Source: Litorivicinus sp.
Lineage (GTDB): Bacteria > Pseudomonadota > Gammaproteobacteria > Pseudomonadales > Litorivicinaceae
NCBI GenBank assembly: GCA_028339155.1
Contig: JAOLBK010000004.1
Location: 1-64,000 of the forward strand
Direction of reading: 5' to 3'
DNA length: 64,000 bases
In this document: in pieces, positions 17,425-26,965 of the stretch
How the letters are laid out: each line of letters opens with the position of its first letter
How positions within the stretch are numbered: position 1 is the stretch's first letter
Position numbers and translations under genes: made by a program
The notes under the pieces: model-generated
Database searches by the model: none
The model's input: only the letters and a program-made list of their open reading frames with translations
What the model was told of the DNA's origin: nothing

Positions 17425-18618
17425 ATGGAAGAAAATACCGGCCCGTTGAAGGGTGTAAAAATTTTAGAGCTCGGCTCTCTAATCGCCGGCCCATACGCGG
17501 GGGCCGTTTTAGCGCAATTTGGTGCTGAAGTGATCAAAATAGAACCCCCAAAAATTGGGGATCCATTACGAAAATGGCGGAAAATGGATGGTGATACATC
17601 CTTGTGGTGGTACTCACAGAGTCGTAATAAAAAATCACTCACACTGAACTTGAAAGACGCGGATGCCCAGCAAGTGGTTCGTGACTTGGTGCGAGATGCA
17701 GATGTTGTGGTTGAGAATTTTAGGCCAGGCACTCTTGAGAAATGGCAAATCGGATGGAACCAACTTTCCGAAATTAATCCTAAGCTCGTTATGCTTCGAG
17801 TATCAGGTTATGGCCAGACCGGTCCTTCCGCCTCAAAGCCGGGCTTTGCGGCGATTGCTGAGGCAATCGGAGGGCTTCGATATCTCATAGGGTATCCAGA
17901 CCGTGCGCCGGTTCGGACTGGCGTTAGTATAGGCGATACCTTGGCTTCATTGTATGGAGTGATCGGGGTATTAATGGCACTTAGGCATGTATCTAACACT
18001 GGGAAAGGTCAGGTCGTTGACGTTTCGCTCGTCGAGTCGGTTCTTGCGGTTACAGAAAGTTTAGTGCCGGAGTTTGGTGCGGATGGCACGATACGTGAGC
18101 GGACAGGAGCTAAGTTGCCTGGAATTGCTCCGTCGAATACCTACTCAACGAAGGACGGGAAGTATTTGGTCCTCGCGGCTAATGGAGACAGTATTTTCCA
18201 GCGTCTTATGGAAGCGATAGGCCGGTCAGACTTAGCAAATGACCCCCGTTTTGAGCGTAATGACGGACGGGCTAAGGCTTCTGACGAGCTCGATGAAATT
18301 TTAGGAAAATGGTCAGAGTCGGTCACATTAAAGGAAGCCTTATTGATTCTTGAGGCTGCAAATGTTCCAGGTTCAGGAATTAATTCTGTTGCAGAGGTCA
18401 TGAAAGATCCTCAATTGAAAGCGCGTGGTGCCATTGAAGAGCACAAGTTGATCTCGGGCCTCGAGCTTTTTATGCCGGCACCTATTCCTAAATTATCTGT
18501 AACCCCTGGAGCCACACGATGGCTCGGGCCGAAACTTGGACAGCATAACGAAGAGATTCTTAATTCATTGGGATTGTCATTAGAAACTAAGCGGAAGGTG
18601 ACGGGTGAAAAAGAATGA
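17425..18618 (+). CDS. Class III (CaiB/BaiF) CoA transferase
   Basis: 397 residues. The N-terminus LKGVKILELGSLIAGPYAG and RSRNKKSLTLNL-like SQSRNKKSLTLNLKD are typical of family III CoA transferases; the likely catalytic aspartate lies in TGVSIGDTLASLYG near residue 171. It moves CoA between acyl groups, here probably activating the acid imported by the TRAP system. It is 12 bp after dctM and overlaps the next gene by 4 bp. Substrates cannot be read directly; the lyase partner suggests a 3-hydroxy-3-methyl dicarboxylate or citramalate. Confidence 0.88.
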   Translation: MEENTGPLKGVKILELGSLIAGPYAGAVLAQFGAEVIKIEPPKIGDPLRKWRKMDGDTSLWWYSQSRNKKSLTLNLKDADAQQVVRDLVRDADVVVENFRPGTLEKWQIGWNQLSEINPKLVMLRVSGYGQTGPSASKPGFAAIAEAIGGLRYLIGYPDRAPVRTGVSIGDTLASLYGVIGVLMALRHVSNTGKGQVVDVSLVESVLAVTESLVPEFGADGTIRERTGAKLPGIAPSNTYSTKDGKYLVLAANGDSIFQRLMEAIGRSDLANDPRFERNDGRAKASDELDEILGKWSESVTLKEALLILEAANVPGSGINSVAEVMKDPQLKARGAIEEHKLISGLELFMPAPIPKLSVTPGATRWLGPKLGQHNEEILNSLGLSLETKRKVTGEKE

Positions 18619-19571
18619 CGTTTGAGCGTCCGTTGACTGAACATCCAATACTTATTCAAGAAGTCGGTATGCGAGATGGATTGCAGAGTGCTGGGTCGTT
18701 TATCGAGACAGATGACAAGGTCAGTCTCATAGATCAATTGTCCAGTCTTGGCTTAAAAAAAATTGAAGTGACGTCATTTGTCTCACCAAAGGCTGTGCCT
18801 TTATTGGCTGATGCAGAAGTAGTATTGAGTAAAATCCAGAGAAATCCGGACGTTGTTTACACAGCGCTGATACCCAATGCCAGGGGGCTTGAGCGTGCAC
18901 TACAGACTGAACTTGATGAAGTGAATGTTGTGATGTCGGTTAGCGAAGCTCATAATTTAGCGAATCTTAGAATGCGCTGCAGTGAGTCACTTGAGCAATT
19001 TCGAATAATAACCCGAGATTCTGGTTCCCTAAGAGTTAATGGCACACTAGCGACAGCATTTGGATGCCCATTTACAGGTCCGGTAGATTCTTCCGAGGTG
19101 CTAGATTGGGGACGTCGATATTTGGATCTGGGAATCGATTCATTGACGATCGCCGATACAATCGGTGCTGCCACGCCGGGTCAGGTCTATAGTGTGGCCA
19201 CTGCTTTTATTCAGGCCTTTCCGGGCATTGAATTGACTCTTCATTTACATAATACCCGTGGGCTGGGAATTGCTAATGCATTGGCTGGAATTGCTGCTGG
19301 GATCACTCGATTTGACGCTTCGTTGGGTGGGATTGGTGGATGTCCTTACGCACCTGGAGCGACCGGAAATGTGTGTACTGAAGATCTCGTACATGCACTT
19401 ATCTTTGATGGATATTCATGTAAAGTCCTTTTGCCTGAGTTGATTGAAGTTGTGAATGCGCTGGATGTTTTGTTGCCAGGATCATTAACAGGTTTGGTAA
19501 GAACTTCAGGCCTACGTGATCGAGTGCATTCTATGTCAGAGGGACTGCAGTCCATGCTTGAATCCGTATAG
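18615..19571 (+). CDS. Hydroxymethylglutaryl-CoA lyase-like enzyme
   Basis: 318 residues. A DRE-TIM metallolyase with QEVGMRDGLQSAGSF near residue 15, a metal-binding LTLHLHNTRGLGIANALAG near residue 205, and the active-site cysteine loop GGIGGCPYAPGATGNVCTED near residue 236, as in HMG-CoA lyases. These split 3-hydroxy-3-methylglutaryl-CoA to acetyl-CoA and acetoacetate, while relatives split similar tertiary-alcohol acyl-CoAs. It overlaps the CoA transferase by 4 bp. Coupling with uptake suggests a dedicated catabolic route rather than leucine degradation, as no other leucine-pathway gene is present. Confidence 0.87.
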   Translation: MTFERPLTEHPILIQEVGMRDGLQSAGSFIETDDKVSLIDQLSSLGLKKIEVTSFVSPKAVPLLADAEVVLSKIQRNPDVVYTALIPNARGLERALQTELDEVNVVMSVSEAHNLANLRMRCSESLEQFRIITRDSGSLRVNGTLATAFGCPFTGPVDSSEVLDWGRRYLDLGIDSLTIADTIGAATPGQVYSVATAFIQAFPGIELTLHLHNTRGLGIANALAGIAAGITRFDASLGGIGGCPYAPGATGNVCTEDLVHALIFDGYSCKVLLPELIEVVNALDVLLPGSLTGLVRTSGLRDRVHSMSEGLQSMLESV

Positions 19572-19612
19572 TATTGACTGAAGTCTTTTTGATTAATGCC
19601 GATTAGTCTTTC

Positions 19613-19927
19613 ATGAATATTCGATTATTTTTTTTTCTTGTTTTAATTACTGAACCGGTCTTTGCGACGTGCCGAACCTATCACTTTGACCATGATGGTA
19701 ATCCTCACACACCAGTTCGCGTTCATATGGCATGCGAGACGCGACTGGATCTTTTACGGATTCCTAAATACGTGACGCATAAGGTTCCTCAGATTGAACC
19801 TCAATCTTCCCCACAAGCAGTTCGACATATTCCGCTCCCGCGTCCGCGTCCACCCAAAAAATGTAGGGCGAAAAATTTTTATCAAATTGTGAAATTTCAA
19901 ACCATTGCGCAGTGTCTAACGAACTAG
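19613..19927 (+). CDS. Small putative secreted protein, unknown
   Basis: 104 residues. The first 18 look like a cleavable signal peptide (MNIRLFFFLVLITEPVFA). The mature part has four cysteines and a proline/arginine-rich stretch PLPRPRPPKK near the C-terminus. No family is recognised and no clear ribosome binding site precedes the ATG. It lies between the TRAP operon and the HEPN-like gene. It may be a small periplasmic protein or a chance frame. Confidence 0.5.
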   Translation: MNIRLFFFLVLITEPVFATCRTYHFDHDGNPHTPVRVHMACETRLDLLRIPKYVTHKVPQIEPQSSPQAVRHIPLPRPRPPKKCRAKNFYQIVKFQTIAQCLTN

Positions 19928-19979
19928 TCCAGTTTTTGAAACTAGATTAGAGTGACAAGTTCATTAGCTGGAGAATATT

Positions 19980-20648
19980 TTGATCAATTTGAACGATGCG
20001 TATGCATTGAAAGAAAAGCAGCGTGCCCTTCGAGAAGGCTTTTCTAATGACTTAGGTCTTCGAGTGCATCGCTCAATCAGCTGGCTCATCCGTTCGGCGG
20101 CCGAACAAGATGATCCAGATGCGGCTTTTGTTTTTTTATGGATCGCTTTCAATTCAGCTTACTCGCAAGACATTGGCATTGCGTATCATGTTGCTGAAAA
20201 GGGTCGGTTTAAGAGCTTTCTAAATACGTTGCTGTCCTTTGACTCCAATGACCGAATTTATGACATAGTTTGGACTTTGTTTCCAAAAGAGATCCATTTA
20301 ATTCTTGAAAATCAGTACGTGTTTGGGGCGTTTTGGAATCATCAAAATAGGGTCGAGGGCTACTCGGACTGGGAAGAGCAGTTAAAGAACTCAGTTCAGC
20401 GAGCAAAGATCGCTATGGCAAACAAAGAGACGGAGCGCGTATTAAACGAATTATTTGATCGTTTATATGTTTTGAGGAATCAAATCATCCATGGCGGCGC
20501 TACGTGGGCTGGTGAGACCAACCGGGCACAAGTAAATGATGGTGCGGAGATTCTAGGTTCTTTGATTCCTGTGTTTATCGATCTGATGATGGAACATCCC
20601 CAGCATGTTTGGAATAGTGCTATTTATCCCGTAATAGCGCTTGATTGA
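19980..20648 (+). CDS. HEPN-like domain protein
   Basis: 222 residues from a TTG at 19980 with GGAG upstream. All-helical, soluble. FVFLWIAFNSAY near residue 50 and RNQIIHGG near residue 168 (an Rx4H motif) match HEPN-type proteins such as the Apea-like group. HEPN domains are often metal-independent RNases in toxin or defence systems, though many are uncharacterised. No antitoxin-like nucleotidyltransferase is adjacent. The gene converges on the TSUP gene at 20676. Confidence 0.6.
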   Translation: MINLNDAYALKEKQRALREGFSNDLGLRVHRSISWLIRSAAEQDDPDAAFVFLWIAFNSAYSQDIGIAYHVAEKGRFKSFLNTLLSFDSNDRIYDIVWTLFPKEIHLILENQYVFGAFWNHQNRVEGYSDWEEQLKNSVQRAKIAMANKETERVLNELFDRLYVLRNQIIHGGATWAGETNRAQVNDGAEILGSLIPVFIDLMMEHPQHVWNSAIYPVIALD

Positions 20649-20675
20649 CAAGTCTAAAAATAGGGATTTAACGCC

Positions 20676-21443
20676 CTAAAATGCAATCGATTTAACGAGG
20701 CCCGTTAGGCTTACAATTAAAAGCGCACAGCCGAGGACCCTAAAAAATGTTGGCGTTTCCTGCGTAACAAGATAGTTATGCATACGTTGACCTAGAATGT
20801 GCCCTATGAATGAACAAGGTAATAGCCAGAGGTGATGAATTAATTGGAGGTCTACTCCAGCAATTACAAACGAAATAAGTTTGATGAGAGTCAATACCCA
20901 CCAAAGAACAAACAGCGTGTCTCGAAGCTCATATTTGCTTATTTTTGAGACGAAAACTGGAATAATTAAAGGCGCTCCGGTCAGTGATGTCCCAGAAATG
21001 TAAGCGCCTAAGCCTAGAAATACGTATTCTTGGAATCGCGTTTTAATACTGATCGGATTATTAATGATGTAGCCAATAGCGTAAGCGGCCACAATCACGA
21101 AGATAATAGAGCTCATGATAACAGGTGGCAGTGTTAGTAAGCCGATAACACCAGCGATTTTGGGAATGATCATGATGCTAAGGCAGCGTTTTAAATATCT
21201 CCAGTTAATTGTGGATGTTTGACCCGATCGTTTTGATCGGGCACTTTGCAACATGATCAGTGTTGAGAAAAATATTAAATGTACAGCGATGAGCGGAAGA
21301 AAAATTAGAGCGTCATTAAGTATGAGCATCAGAAATGGAAGTGCTAATACAGCGCCTCCAAAACCAAGTCCGCTCCTTACGAATCCACTCCAAACGAAAA
21401 TTAGGCCAATAAGAGCGTATTGATGCCAAAGAAGTTCATCCAC
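20676..21443 (-). CDS. TSUP (TauE/SafE) family permease
   Basis: 255 residues with about eight membrane segments. WSGFVRSGLGFGGAVLALPFL near residue 19 and ISGTSLTGAPLIIPVFVSK near residue 150 mark the two TSUP repeats. It exports or imports a small anion such as sulfite. It starts 3 bp after the ytoQ stop, so it is the third gene of a leftward operon (small membrane protein, YtoQ, TSUP). Substrate unknown. Confidence 0.83.
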   Translation of the reverse strand: MDELLWHQYALIGLIFVWSGFVRSGLGFGGAVLALPFLMLILNDALIFLPLIAVHLIFFSTLIMLQSARSKRSGQTSTINWRYLKRCLSIMIIPKIAGVIGLLTLPPVIMSSIIFVIVAAYAIGYIINNPISIKTRFQEYVFLGLGAYISGTSLTGAPLIIPVFVSKISKYELRDTLFVLWWVLTLIKLISFVIAGVDLQLIHHLWLLPCSFIGHILGQRMHNYLVTQETPTFFRVLGCALLIVSLTGLVKSIAF

Positions 21444-21446
21444 AGG

Positions 21447-21884
21447 CTATTTTTGGGTCATTACGTAACGCAAGAGTTCAGAAACTTGACCAGTTGTTTT
21501 GCACCAAGCATAAGCTGCCTGATCAACTTCTTTCAGGGGATGAATGAGTTCTTCGGCATGCAGTGTAATATACGGAATTCCTTTGGCCGCACTATAGCCG
21601 GCGTCAAAAGCAGCATTCCATTGTTTGTATTGGTCGCCAAAGCGCACGACGACCAAGTCGGCAGATTCAATGTCGTGTCGGGTACGAATGGCGTTTACAC
21701 CAGATGATTGGTGGTCTCGCCAAAAGCCAGGTTTAACTGGTCCTAAGAAATCGCCAGCGGCATCAGACGCTGGATGATCGGTTACCGGCGCTCTAAACTC
21801 GATCATCAGGTCTTCAGTTTGGCCGTGGATTTCTTCTCGCCAGTTCGTGTGGATCTCACCTGAAAGGTAGACAATATAACTCAT
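21447..21884 (-). CDS. ytoQ: YtoQ family protein
   Basis: 145 residues. YIVYLSGEIHTNWREEI at the N-terminus, TDHPASDAAGD in the middle and ADLVVVRFGDQYKQWNAAFDAGYSAAKG toward the C-terminus fit the YtoQ family, which has a nucleoside 2-deoxyribosyltransferase-like fold. The biochemical role of YtoQ is not established. AGGA lies upstream of the ATG. It sits 12 bp after the small membrane protein gene and 3 bp before the TSUP gene. Confidence 0.82.
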   Translation of the reverse strand: MSYIVYLSGEIHTNWREEIHGQTEDLMIEFRAPVTDHPASDAAGDFLGPVKPGFWRDHQSSGVNAIRTRHDIESADLVVVRFGDQYKQWNAAFDAGYSAAKGIPYITLHAEELIHPLKEVDQAAYAWCKTTGQVSELLRYVMTQK

Positions 21885-21896
21885 TGTAATTGATTC

Positions 21897-22163
21897 CTAT
21901 TCTCTTTTGCATGCTCGTGAAGCAGGCCCTGAGGCGCCATTTCGTTGGTTTTTTGAGTATTCGTACATTGACCCACGTGCGTCGGTTCCTTGAACGCATT
22001 TCCAGGAATCGATTTTGACAACCTCAGCTGACGTCGAATTCGCGGGCGGTACTTTGTTCGGTCTCGAGCTGTTTGAATCAAGTATCCCATAAATCAATAG
22101 TCCGGCGCCAAAGGCAATCGCTGTCGCCGTCGAAATAATGATCCAACGAAATTCAGAGTTCAT
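21897..22163 (-). CDS. Small single-pass membrane protein, unknown
   Basis: 88 residues. One N-terminal membrane segment (about residues 8-29, IISTATAIAFGAGLLIYGIL) then a polar tail. A strong purine-rich ribosome binding site (AAGGGGAGG) precedes the ATG. It appears to be the first gene of the leftward operon with ytoQ and the TSUP permease. No family is recognised. Confidence 0.55.
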   Translation of the reverse strand: MNSEFRWIIISTATAIAFGAGLLIYGILDSNSSRPNKVPPANSTSAEVVKIDSWKCVQGTDARGSMYEYSKNQRNGASGPASRACKRE

Positions 22164-22308
22164 GAGCCTCCCCTTAATTGTTTAATCCCGGTATCTTTGA
22201 ATTGTTCGGCAGCTTAATCACGTATTCTAAATGAGATGCCGAACATAAATTTATGGCTAAGAATTCGCGGTTATGAAACGTTAATTTTTAGCAAAGTCCG
22301 AGGCGGAT

Positions 22309-23034
22309 ATGGTTCGATTACTTTTGATTTTTCTGATATTACCTCAAACCGCATGGTCTGGGGGATTCTCCATGCAGCGAATTAACACATTCTGGATCGA
22401 TCGGACTGAGATATCAATTGATCAGTTTAGTCGTTTTGTCCAAGAAACGGGTTTTGTAAGTCATGCAGAAAGGAATGGTGGGGGGCTTGTCTATGCAGCG
22501 GGATGGGAGAAAATGGCTGGATGGACATGGAAAACCCCGTTTGGGCGCCAAGCAAATCAAGATGAGCCGGCCGTTCATCTAAATTACAATGAGGCGAGCC
22601 AATTTTGTCAATGGCGCGGTTTAAGACTGCCGAGCGATCATGAATGGATGAGTGCAGCCTATACCGAGACTAGGGCTATGCCGAGCAGTCCGTTTGAGAC
22701 GGGTACTATTTATCCTTATCCAACAGGCAATAGCCCATTGGGTGCGAATTGCTTGAGGGAATGCGGAGAGATTGATGCTATCGATTATTCTGACCGCCTT
22801 GATCGTGGTTTTGGCCCTTCGCTGGTCGGTACGACCAAGGCAGGGGTTAATGGTCTTTTTGATATGGGTGCCAATGTCTGGGAGTGGGTAGATTCTGGTC
22901 CCGGCACTGATGCTATTACTCGCGGCGGCAGTTGGTGGTATGGCGCTTTTCGCATGCACCGAAGTGACGTCGCCACAAAGCCAAAAGGCACCGCGGCTGT
23001 GTATATTGGATTTCGTTGTGCTGGGGATGATTAG
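22309..23034 (+). CDS. Secreted formylglycine-generating-enzyme-like (SUMF1) protein
   Basis: 241 residues. A signal peptide (residues 1-17) leads into an FGE-sulfatase domain: TFWIDRTEISIDQFSRFV, PAVHLNYNEASQFCQWRGLRLPS, FDMGANVWEWVDSG and the terminal RGGSWW...GFRCA. Classical family members convert a sulfatase cysteine to formylglycine, but many bacterial homologues have other or unknown roles. No sulfatase gene is nearby. It overlaps the convergent Lrp gene by 4 bp. Confidence 0.83.
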   Translation: MVRLLLIFLILPQTAWSGGFSMQRINTFWIDRTEISIDQFSRFVQETGFVSHAERNGGGLVYAAGWEKMAGWTWKTPFGRQANQDEPAVHLNYNEASQFCQWRGLRLPSDHEWMSAAYTETRAMPSSPFETGTIYPYPTGNSPLGANCLRECGEIDAIDYSDRLDRGFGPSLVGTTKAGVNGLFDMGANVWEWVDSGPGTDAITRGGSWWYGAFRMHRSDVATKPKGTAAVYIGFRCAGDD

Positions 23035-23489
23035 AAGGGAATAGAGTTACTCTGCTTCACGCATTGCATCGCGACTTCAGTCCTTATAGATGCGACGTTT
23101 GGAATTCGGCTCAGTTCGTTGGTCAGGAAAAATTCAAGTTCTTGAGTATTTTTCAAAAGTAGTCGGAGAATGTAATCGTGCTCCCCAGTCATTCGGAAAC
23201 ACTCTTGCACTTTGGGATTTATTTTGACAGCACCCTCCAGGTAAGACAGCGTGTCTCGAGTTTGATTGTCTAACTTTATGTAGACAAGAACGGTTAAACT
23301 AAATCCGAGTTGATCTGCGTTCAGGAGGGCAATAATGGATCGGATTAGGCCGCGTTCCTTCAAGTTACGAACGCGTGCTAAGCATGCGGGTGGTGATAAC
23401 TTTACGATTTTAGAGAGCGCCGAATTACTAATATCCGCATTTTTTTGTAATGCCTTTAGAATTTCTATATCTTTCGTTTTTAAGATCAT
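23031..23489 (-). CDS. Lrp/AsnC family transcriptional regulator
   Basis: 152 residues from the ATG at 23489; a TTG two codons earlier is also possible. N-terminal HTH (ISNSALSKIVKLSPPACLAR near residues 20-40) and a C-terminal RAM domain (about 65-145) with FRMTGEHDYILRLLL. Such proteins sense amino acids and bind DNA as octamers. It is divergent from nadA across about 210 bp of AT-rich DNA; whether it regulates nadA is unknown. Confidence 0.88.
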   Translation of the reverse strand: MILKTKDIEILKALQKNADISNSALSKIVKLSPPACLARVRNLKERGLIRSIIALLNADQLGFSLTVLVYIKLDNQTRDTLSYLEGAVKINPKVQECFRMTGEHDYILRLLLKNTQELEFFLTNELSRIPNVASIRTEVAMQCVKQSNSIPF

Positions 23490-23701
23490 AATCAAAATTT
23501 TATAATGAATTTTTACTATTTATCAATTTTTTATTACGTTATTTTGGTATTTAAATGAATTTTTGATGAGAAGATGATGTCTTGATTCTATTCTATAGTT
23601 GATTGAATTATTAAATGTGCGCCCTGACATTTTTGAGTTATTGAATAATTCTGTAAGGTATCCTTTAGACACGGTCGCCGACACTTGTACAAGAGATTTG
23701 C

Positions 23702-24766
23702 ATGACAGATACAACTGAAGATTATATTGCCTCTCGCTCAAATGTGAGGACGTATTTGAAACAAGCACTGCTCGATCAACAGAATTCTATTGTCGACGAT
23801 GAGGCGTTGTACGGAAGAGTGAAAGAGGCGTTACTTCAGACAGATACTACGCTAGTTGCTCATTATTACGTGGATTCAAAATTACAAAAATTGGCCGAGG
23901 AAACTGGAGGAATCGTTTCGGACTCACTTGAAATGGCACGGTTTGGTGCGAACAGTACGGCAAGGAATCTGATTGTGGCAGGTGTCTCATTTATGGGAGA
24001 GACCGCGAAAATCTTAAGCCCAGAGAAAAACGTTTGGATGCCAACTCTGGAGGCTACATGTAGTTTGGATCTCGGATGTCCAATTGAAGAATTTGGAGTC
24101 TTTTGTGATGAAAATGCAGATCGAACGGTTGTTGTTTACGCGAATACGTCGGCTGCCGTTAAGGCCCGTGCAGATTGGGTGGTGACTTCGTCGATCGCGA
24201 TTGATGTTGTCGATTATTTAGACCGGAATGGCGAGAAGATTTTGTGGGCCCCAGACCGATATCTTGGCCGTTACATTCAAAAGCAAACGGGTGCAGATAT
24301 GCTGCTGTGGGATTCAGCCTGCGTTGTGCACGAAGAATTTCGAATGAATGACCTGGAAGCTCTGAGACGGTTACATCCGGACGCTGGGCTATTAGTGCAC
24401 CCAGAGTCTCCGGAGGAAATGATTTCTGAGGCGGATGCGGTGGGCTCGACCTCACAGTTGATTGCAGCTGCTGTGTCTTTGCCAAATCCGGAATATATTG
24501 TGGCCACGGATAAGGGAATTTTTTACAAGATGCAACAGGCTGTGCCCGGAAAAAGACTCATTGAAGCACCAACTCGTGGTGCCGGCGGAAGTTGTCAGTC
24601 CTGCGCGCGTTGCCCATGGATGGCAATGAATCAGCTGAGCCGGCTGCTCCGTGTATTGACTGATTGGCCAGGTGCTTGCGAAGTCTTAGTCGATGAGAGG
24701 TTAGCTGAAGCTGCATTAAGGCCTCTTAATCGGATGCTTGCTTTCAAGCAGTCTCAGCGATCTTGA
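23702..24766 (+). CDS. nadA: Quinolinate synthase
   Basis: 354 residues. NadA condenses iminoaspartate with dihydroxyacetone phosphate to quinolinate in NAD synthesis using a [4Fe-4S] cluster. The expected cluster cysteines are present at C120 ([11 protein letters not shown]), C207 ([11 protein letters not shown]) and C304 ([10 protein letters not shown]). [19 protein letters not shown] is the family N-terminal signature. Its last 23 bp overlap the convergent bepA gene. Confidence 0.95.
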   Translation: MTDTTEDYIASRSNVRTYLKQALLDQQNSIVDDEALYGRVKEALLQTDTTLVAHYYVDSKLQKLAEETGGIVSDSLEMARFGANSTARNLIVAGVSFMGETAKILSPEKNVWMPTLEATCSLDLGCPIEEFGVFCDENADRTVVVYANTSAAVKARADWVVTSSIAIDVVDYLDRNGEKILWAPDRYLGRYIQKQTGADMLLWDSACVVHEEFRMNDLEALRRLHPDAGLLVHPESPEEMISEADAVGSTSQLIAAAVSLPNPEYIVATDKGIFYKMQQAVPGKRLIEAPTRGAGGSCQSCARCPWMAMNQLSRLLRVLTDWPGACEVLVDERLAEAALRPLNRMLAFKQSQRS

Positions 24767-26111
24767 TTGCAGCTCTCAGACGTTTGAGAGGCTTTCGTTC
24801 AAGCGCTTTTGGCCAATGTTCAATGGCTTGAGTTAATTGCCTTTGAGCCGCTTCGATTTTTCCATGTAAGAGCGCGTTCCAACCACGGGCTTCAAATAAT
24901 AGGTGCTGTTGTTTTGTATGCTTGGCGAACCGGTTTAATGCCAGCCAAAGATCAAGTCGCATAGGCCGCTTTGTGGCGATGTCGCGAAATTCTTTTGGTA
25001 GCTTGGTTTGGTTGGTTGCGACTGCTAAGTCAATTCTTGCAATGACTGGTGTGATCCATGATGGGAAAAGTAAACTCAGGTATTCAATACCTTCGATCGC
25101 CCGCTTAATGTGACCTGCTTTTATTGCAATTGAAATCATCAGGTCTTGTCCGGTCAAGCTATTTTGAGCGGCATCTGGAAGATTCTTAAAGTCCTCGTAG
25201 GCCTGTGAATAATTTTTTGAACGGTACTTAGAAAGAATTTGCTGTACCTGAGTGCAGGGATCGGGATTGGTCACGCGAAAGGGAGCCTCAATGCCTTCTG
25301 TCTGTACGCATCGGAATAGCTGAAAATCTATATCTGTCATGACGGGGGTGAAACGCTCCCGTTCAATTAGCTGCCTCAAACGGGATTCAAGGTCGGAAAC
25401 CCGTTCAAGACTGAGTGGATGTGTTCTTAGGAAAATAAGATTTTGCCCTATTTTCGTCTCTTTTTTTGCGAGAATATTCATCACTCGTTGCATGGCACTT
25501 GGATCATATCCGGTGTGATTCAATGCCTCTAATCCAATGCGATCGGCTTCGGTTTCGAAGTCCCGGGAATATGCGAGCGCTTGAGATTTGATTGCCGCTT
25601 GACCACCTATGATAAGCGACTGTGCAACCTGCTCTTGCTGTGTGGACACTGCTGCAAGCAGGCCTGCCAGGGTTGCTAAGGTGCCCATACTAAATTTTTC
25701 GGAATTTTTTAATTGTCGGTAATGATGGCGTTGGGAAAGATGTGCCAATTCGTGTGAGAGTACGGCCATGATTTCGGCTTCCGATGCCAAATCCGAGAAT
25801 ACGCCTCTATTGACGCCGATGATTCCTCCGGGAACAGCAAATGCATTGAATTGGTGTGATTCGAGACAGAGTCCGGTCAAGGGTATATTAGATAAAGGAT
25901 ACTGATTTCGGAGCCTCGTGAGCCAAGTTTCAAGTAGATCGATGCAGAACGGATCGAGCCGTTCGTTGAGTTGACCTCGCATCGCTCGTAGCCAGGAATT
26001 TCCAAATGCAATTTCACCGTCGGGTGTCGCTATGTCACTCGCAGAAAATGCGACCGATTTAAGTGGGATGAAGAGAATAAGAGCAAGCAATGCATACCCA
26101 AGCCGTCGCAT
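24744..26111 (-). CDS. bepA: M48-family periplasmic metalloprotease with TPR domain, BepA-like
   Basis: 455 residues from the ATG at 26111, which begins a signal peptide ([22 protein letters not shown]). The zinc motif HELAH with following QRHHYRQ is near residue 125 and the third ligand is in [17 protein letters not shown]-like helical region fills the C-terminal half. BepA acts in outer-membrane protein quality control with the BAM complex; bamC lies 1.7 kb away. The 3' end overlaps nadA by 23 bp and the start faces tusA. Confidence 0.88.
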   Translation of the reverse strand: MRRLGYALLALILFIPLKSVAFSASDIATPDGEIAFGNSWLRAMRGQLNERLDPFCIDLLETWLTRLRNQYPLSNIPLTGLCLESHQFNAFAVPGGIIGVNRGVFSDLASEAEIMAVLSHELAHLSQRHHYRQLKNSEKFSMGTLATLAGLLAAVSTQQEQVAQSLIIGGQAAIKSQALAYSRDFETEADRIGLEALNHTGYDPSAMQRVMNILAKKETKIGQNLIFLRTHPLSLERVSDLESRLRQLIERERFTPVMTDIDFQLFRCVQTEGIEAPFRVTNPDPCTQVQQILSKYRSKNYSQAYEDFKNLPDAAQNSLTGQDLMISIAIKAGHIKRAIEGIEYLSLLFPSWITPVIARIDLAVATNQTKLPKEFRDIATKRPMRLDLWLALNRFAKHTKQQHLLFEARGWNALLHGKIEAAQRQLTQAIEHWPKALERKPLKRLRAAIKIAETA

Positions 26112-26158
26112 ATGAAGCCTCAAAATACTACAATTCAAAAACTACAATAGGAAATAAC

Positions 26159-26374
26159 ATGCGCACACTGGATTGCACACAACTTAAATGCCCTTTGCCT
26201 CTACTGAAGCTTAAAGTGGCGTTAAATGAAATGATAGTGGGTGAAACGATCTGCCTTATAGCTACTGATCCTGTGTCTGCTAGTGACATCCCTAAATTCT
26301 GTAAAAAGACCGGCAATCTTTTGCTTTCCATGCATGATCAGCCAGTCTTCGAATTTTTGATTGAAAAGCAGTGA
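26159..26374 (+). CDS. tusA: TusA-like sulfur carrier protein
   Basis: 71 residues from the ATG at 26159 with AGGA 6 nt upstream. The family signature CPLPLLKLK starts at residue 10 with the active cysteine that carries persulfide sulfur. TusA-type proteins relay sulfur for tRNA thiolation or other sulfur traffic. It directly abuts the convergent bcp gene. The downstream rhodanese/YeeE genes at 59-61 kb are other sulfur-relay elements. Confidence 0.83.
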   Translation: MRTLDCTQLKCPLPLLKLKVALNEMIVGETICLIATDPVSASDIPKFCKKTGNLLLSMHDQPVFEFLIEKQ

Positions 26375-26842
26375 TCAAGTGAATGCTTTTAATCGTTCAA
26401 GTACAGCTTGTGCATGACCTGCAACTGTTACTTTGCGCCACTCTTCAATCAAAACACTCTCGCGATTAATTAAGAACGTTGAGCGTTCGATACCACGGAC
26501 CTGCTTTCCATACATGTTTTTCAATTTCATGACATCGAAAAGCGTACAAAGGACCTCATCTGGATCCGAAATTAACTCAAATGGCATTGTGTATTTAGCT
26601 TTGAAAATTTCATGGCTTTTGATGGAATCTCTGGAAATTCCGAAGATTTGACAGTTTATCGCCCGAAATTCAGAGAATAGTGCGGTAAAATCCTGACTTT
26701 CTGTTGTGCATCCAGAAGTGCAGTCTTTCGGGTAAAAATAAAATACTGAGTATTGTCCGCTGAGTGATTTTTCTGTAATGCTCGCGCTGGAAGTCGCCTG
26801 CGCATGAAATGACGGGATGGGTTGGTTAAGTTTGATAATCAT
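26375..26842 (-). CDS. bcp: Thiol peroxidase, BCP/PrxQ family peroxiredoxin
   Basis: 155 residues. FYFYPKDCTSGCTTESQDF carries the peroxidatic cysteine (about residue 41) and the nearby second cysteine typical of BCP/PrxQ. It reduces hydrogen peroxide and organic peroxides with thioredoxin. The serine between the cysteines (CTSGCTTE) differs from the usual proline in CTPGCT. It abuts tusA end to end. Confidence 0.92.
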   Translation of the reverse strand: MIIKLNQPIPSFHAQATSSASITEKSLSGQYSVFYFYPKDCTSGCTTESQDFTALFSEFRAINCQIFGISRDSIKSHEIFKAKYTMPFELISDPDEVLCTLFDVMKLKNMYGKQVRGIERSTFLINRESVLIEEWRKVTVAGHAQAVLERLKAFT

Positions 26843-26965
26843 AATGACTCCAAAAATTCGGTTGTGTTTTTATGAGTATGGATTTTTTTCTGGTTTCCAA
26901 CCTTGCCGTCCGAATCGGAGCCTCTGTACTATAGGGAGCTTCATAACTTATGTAGGTCTCTCAAA

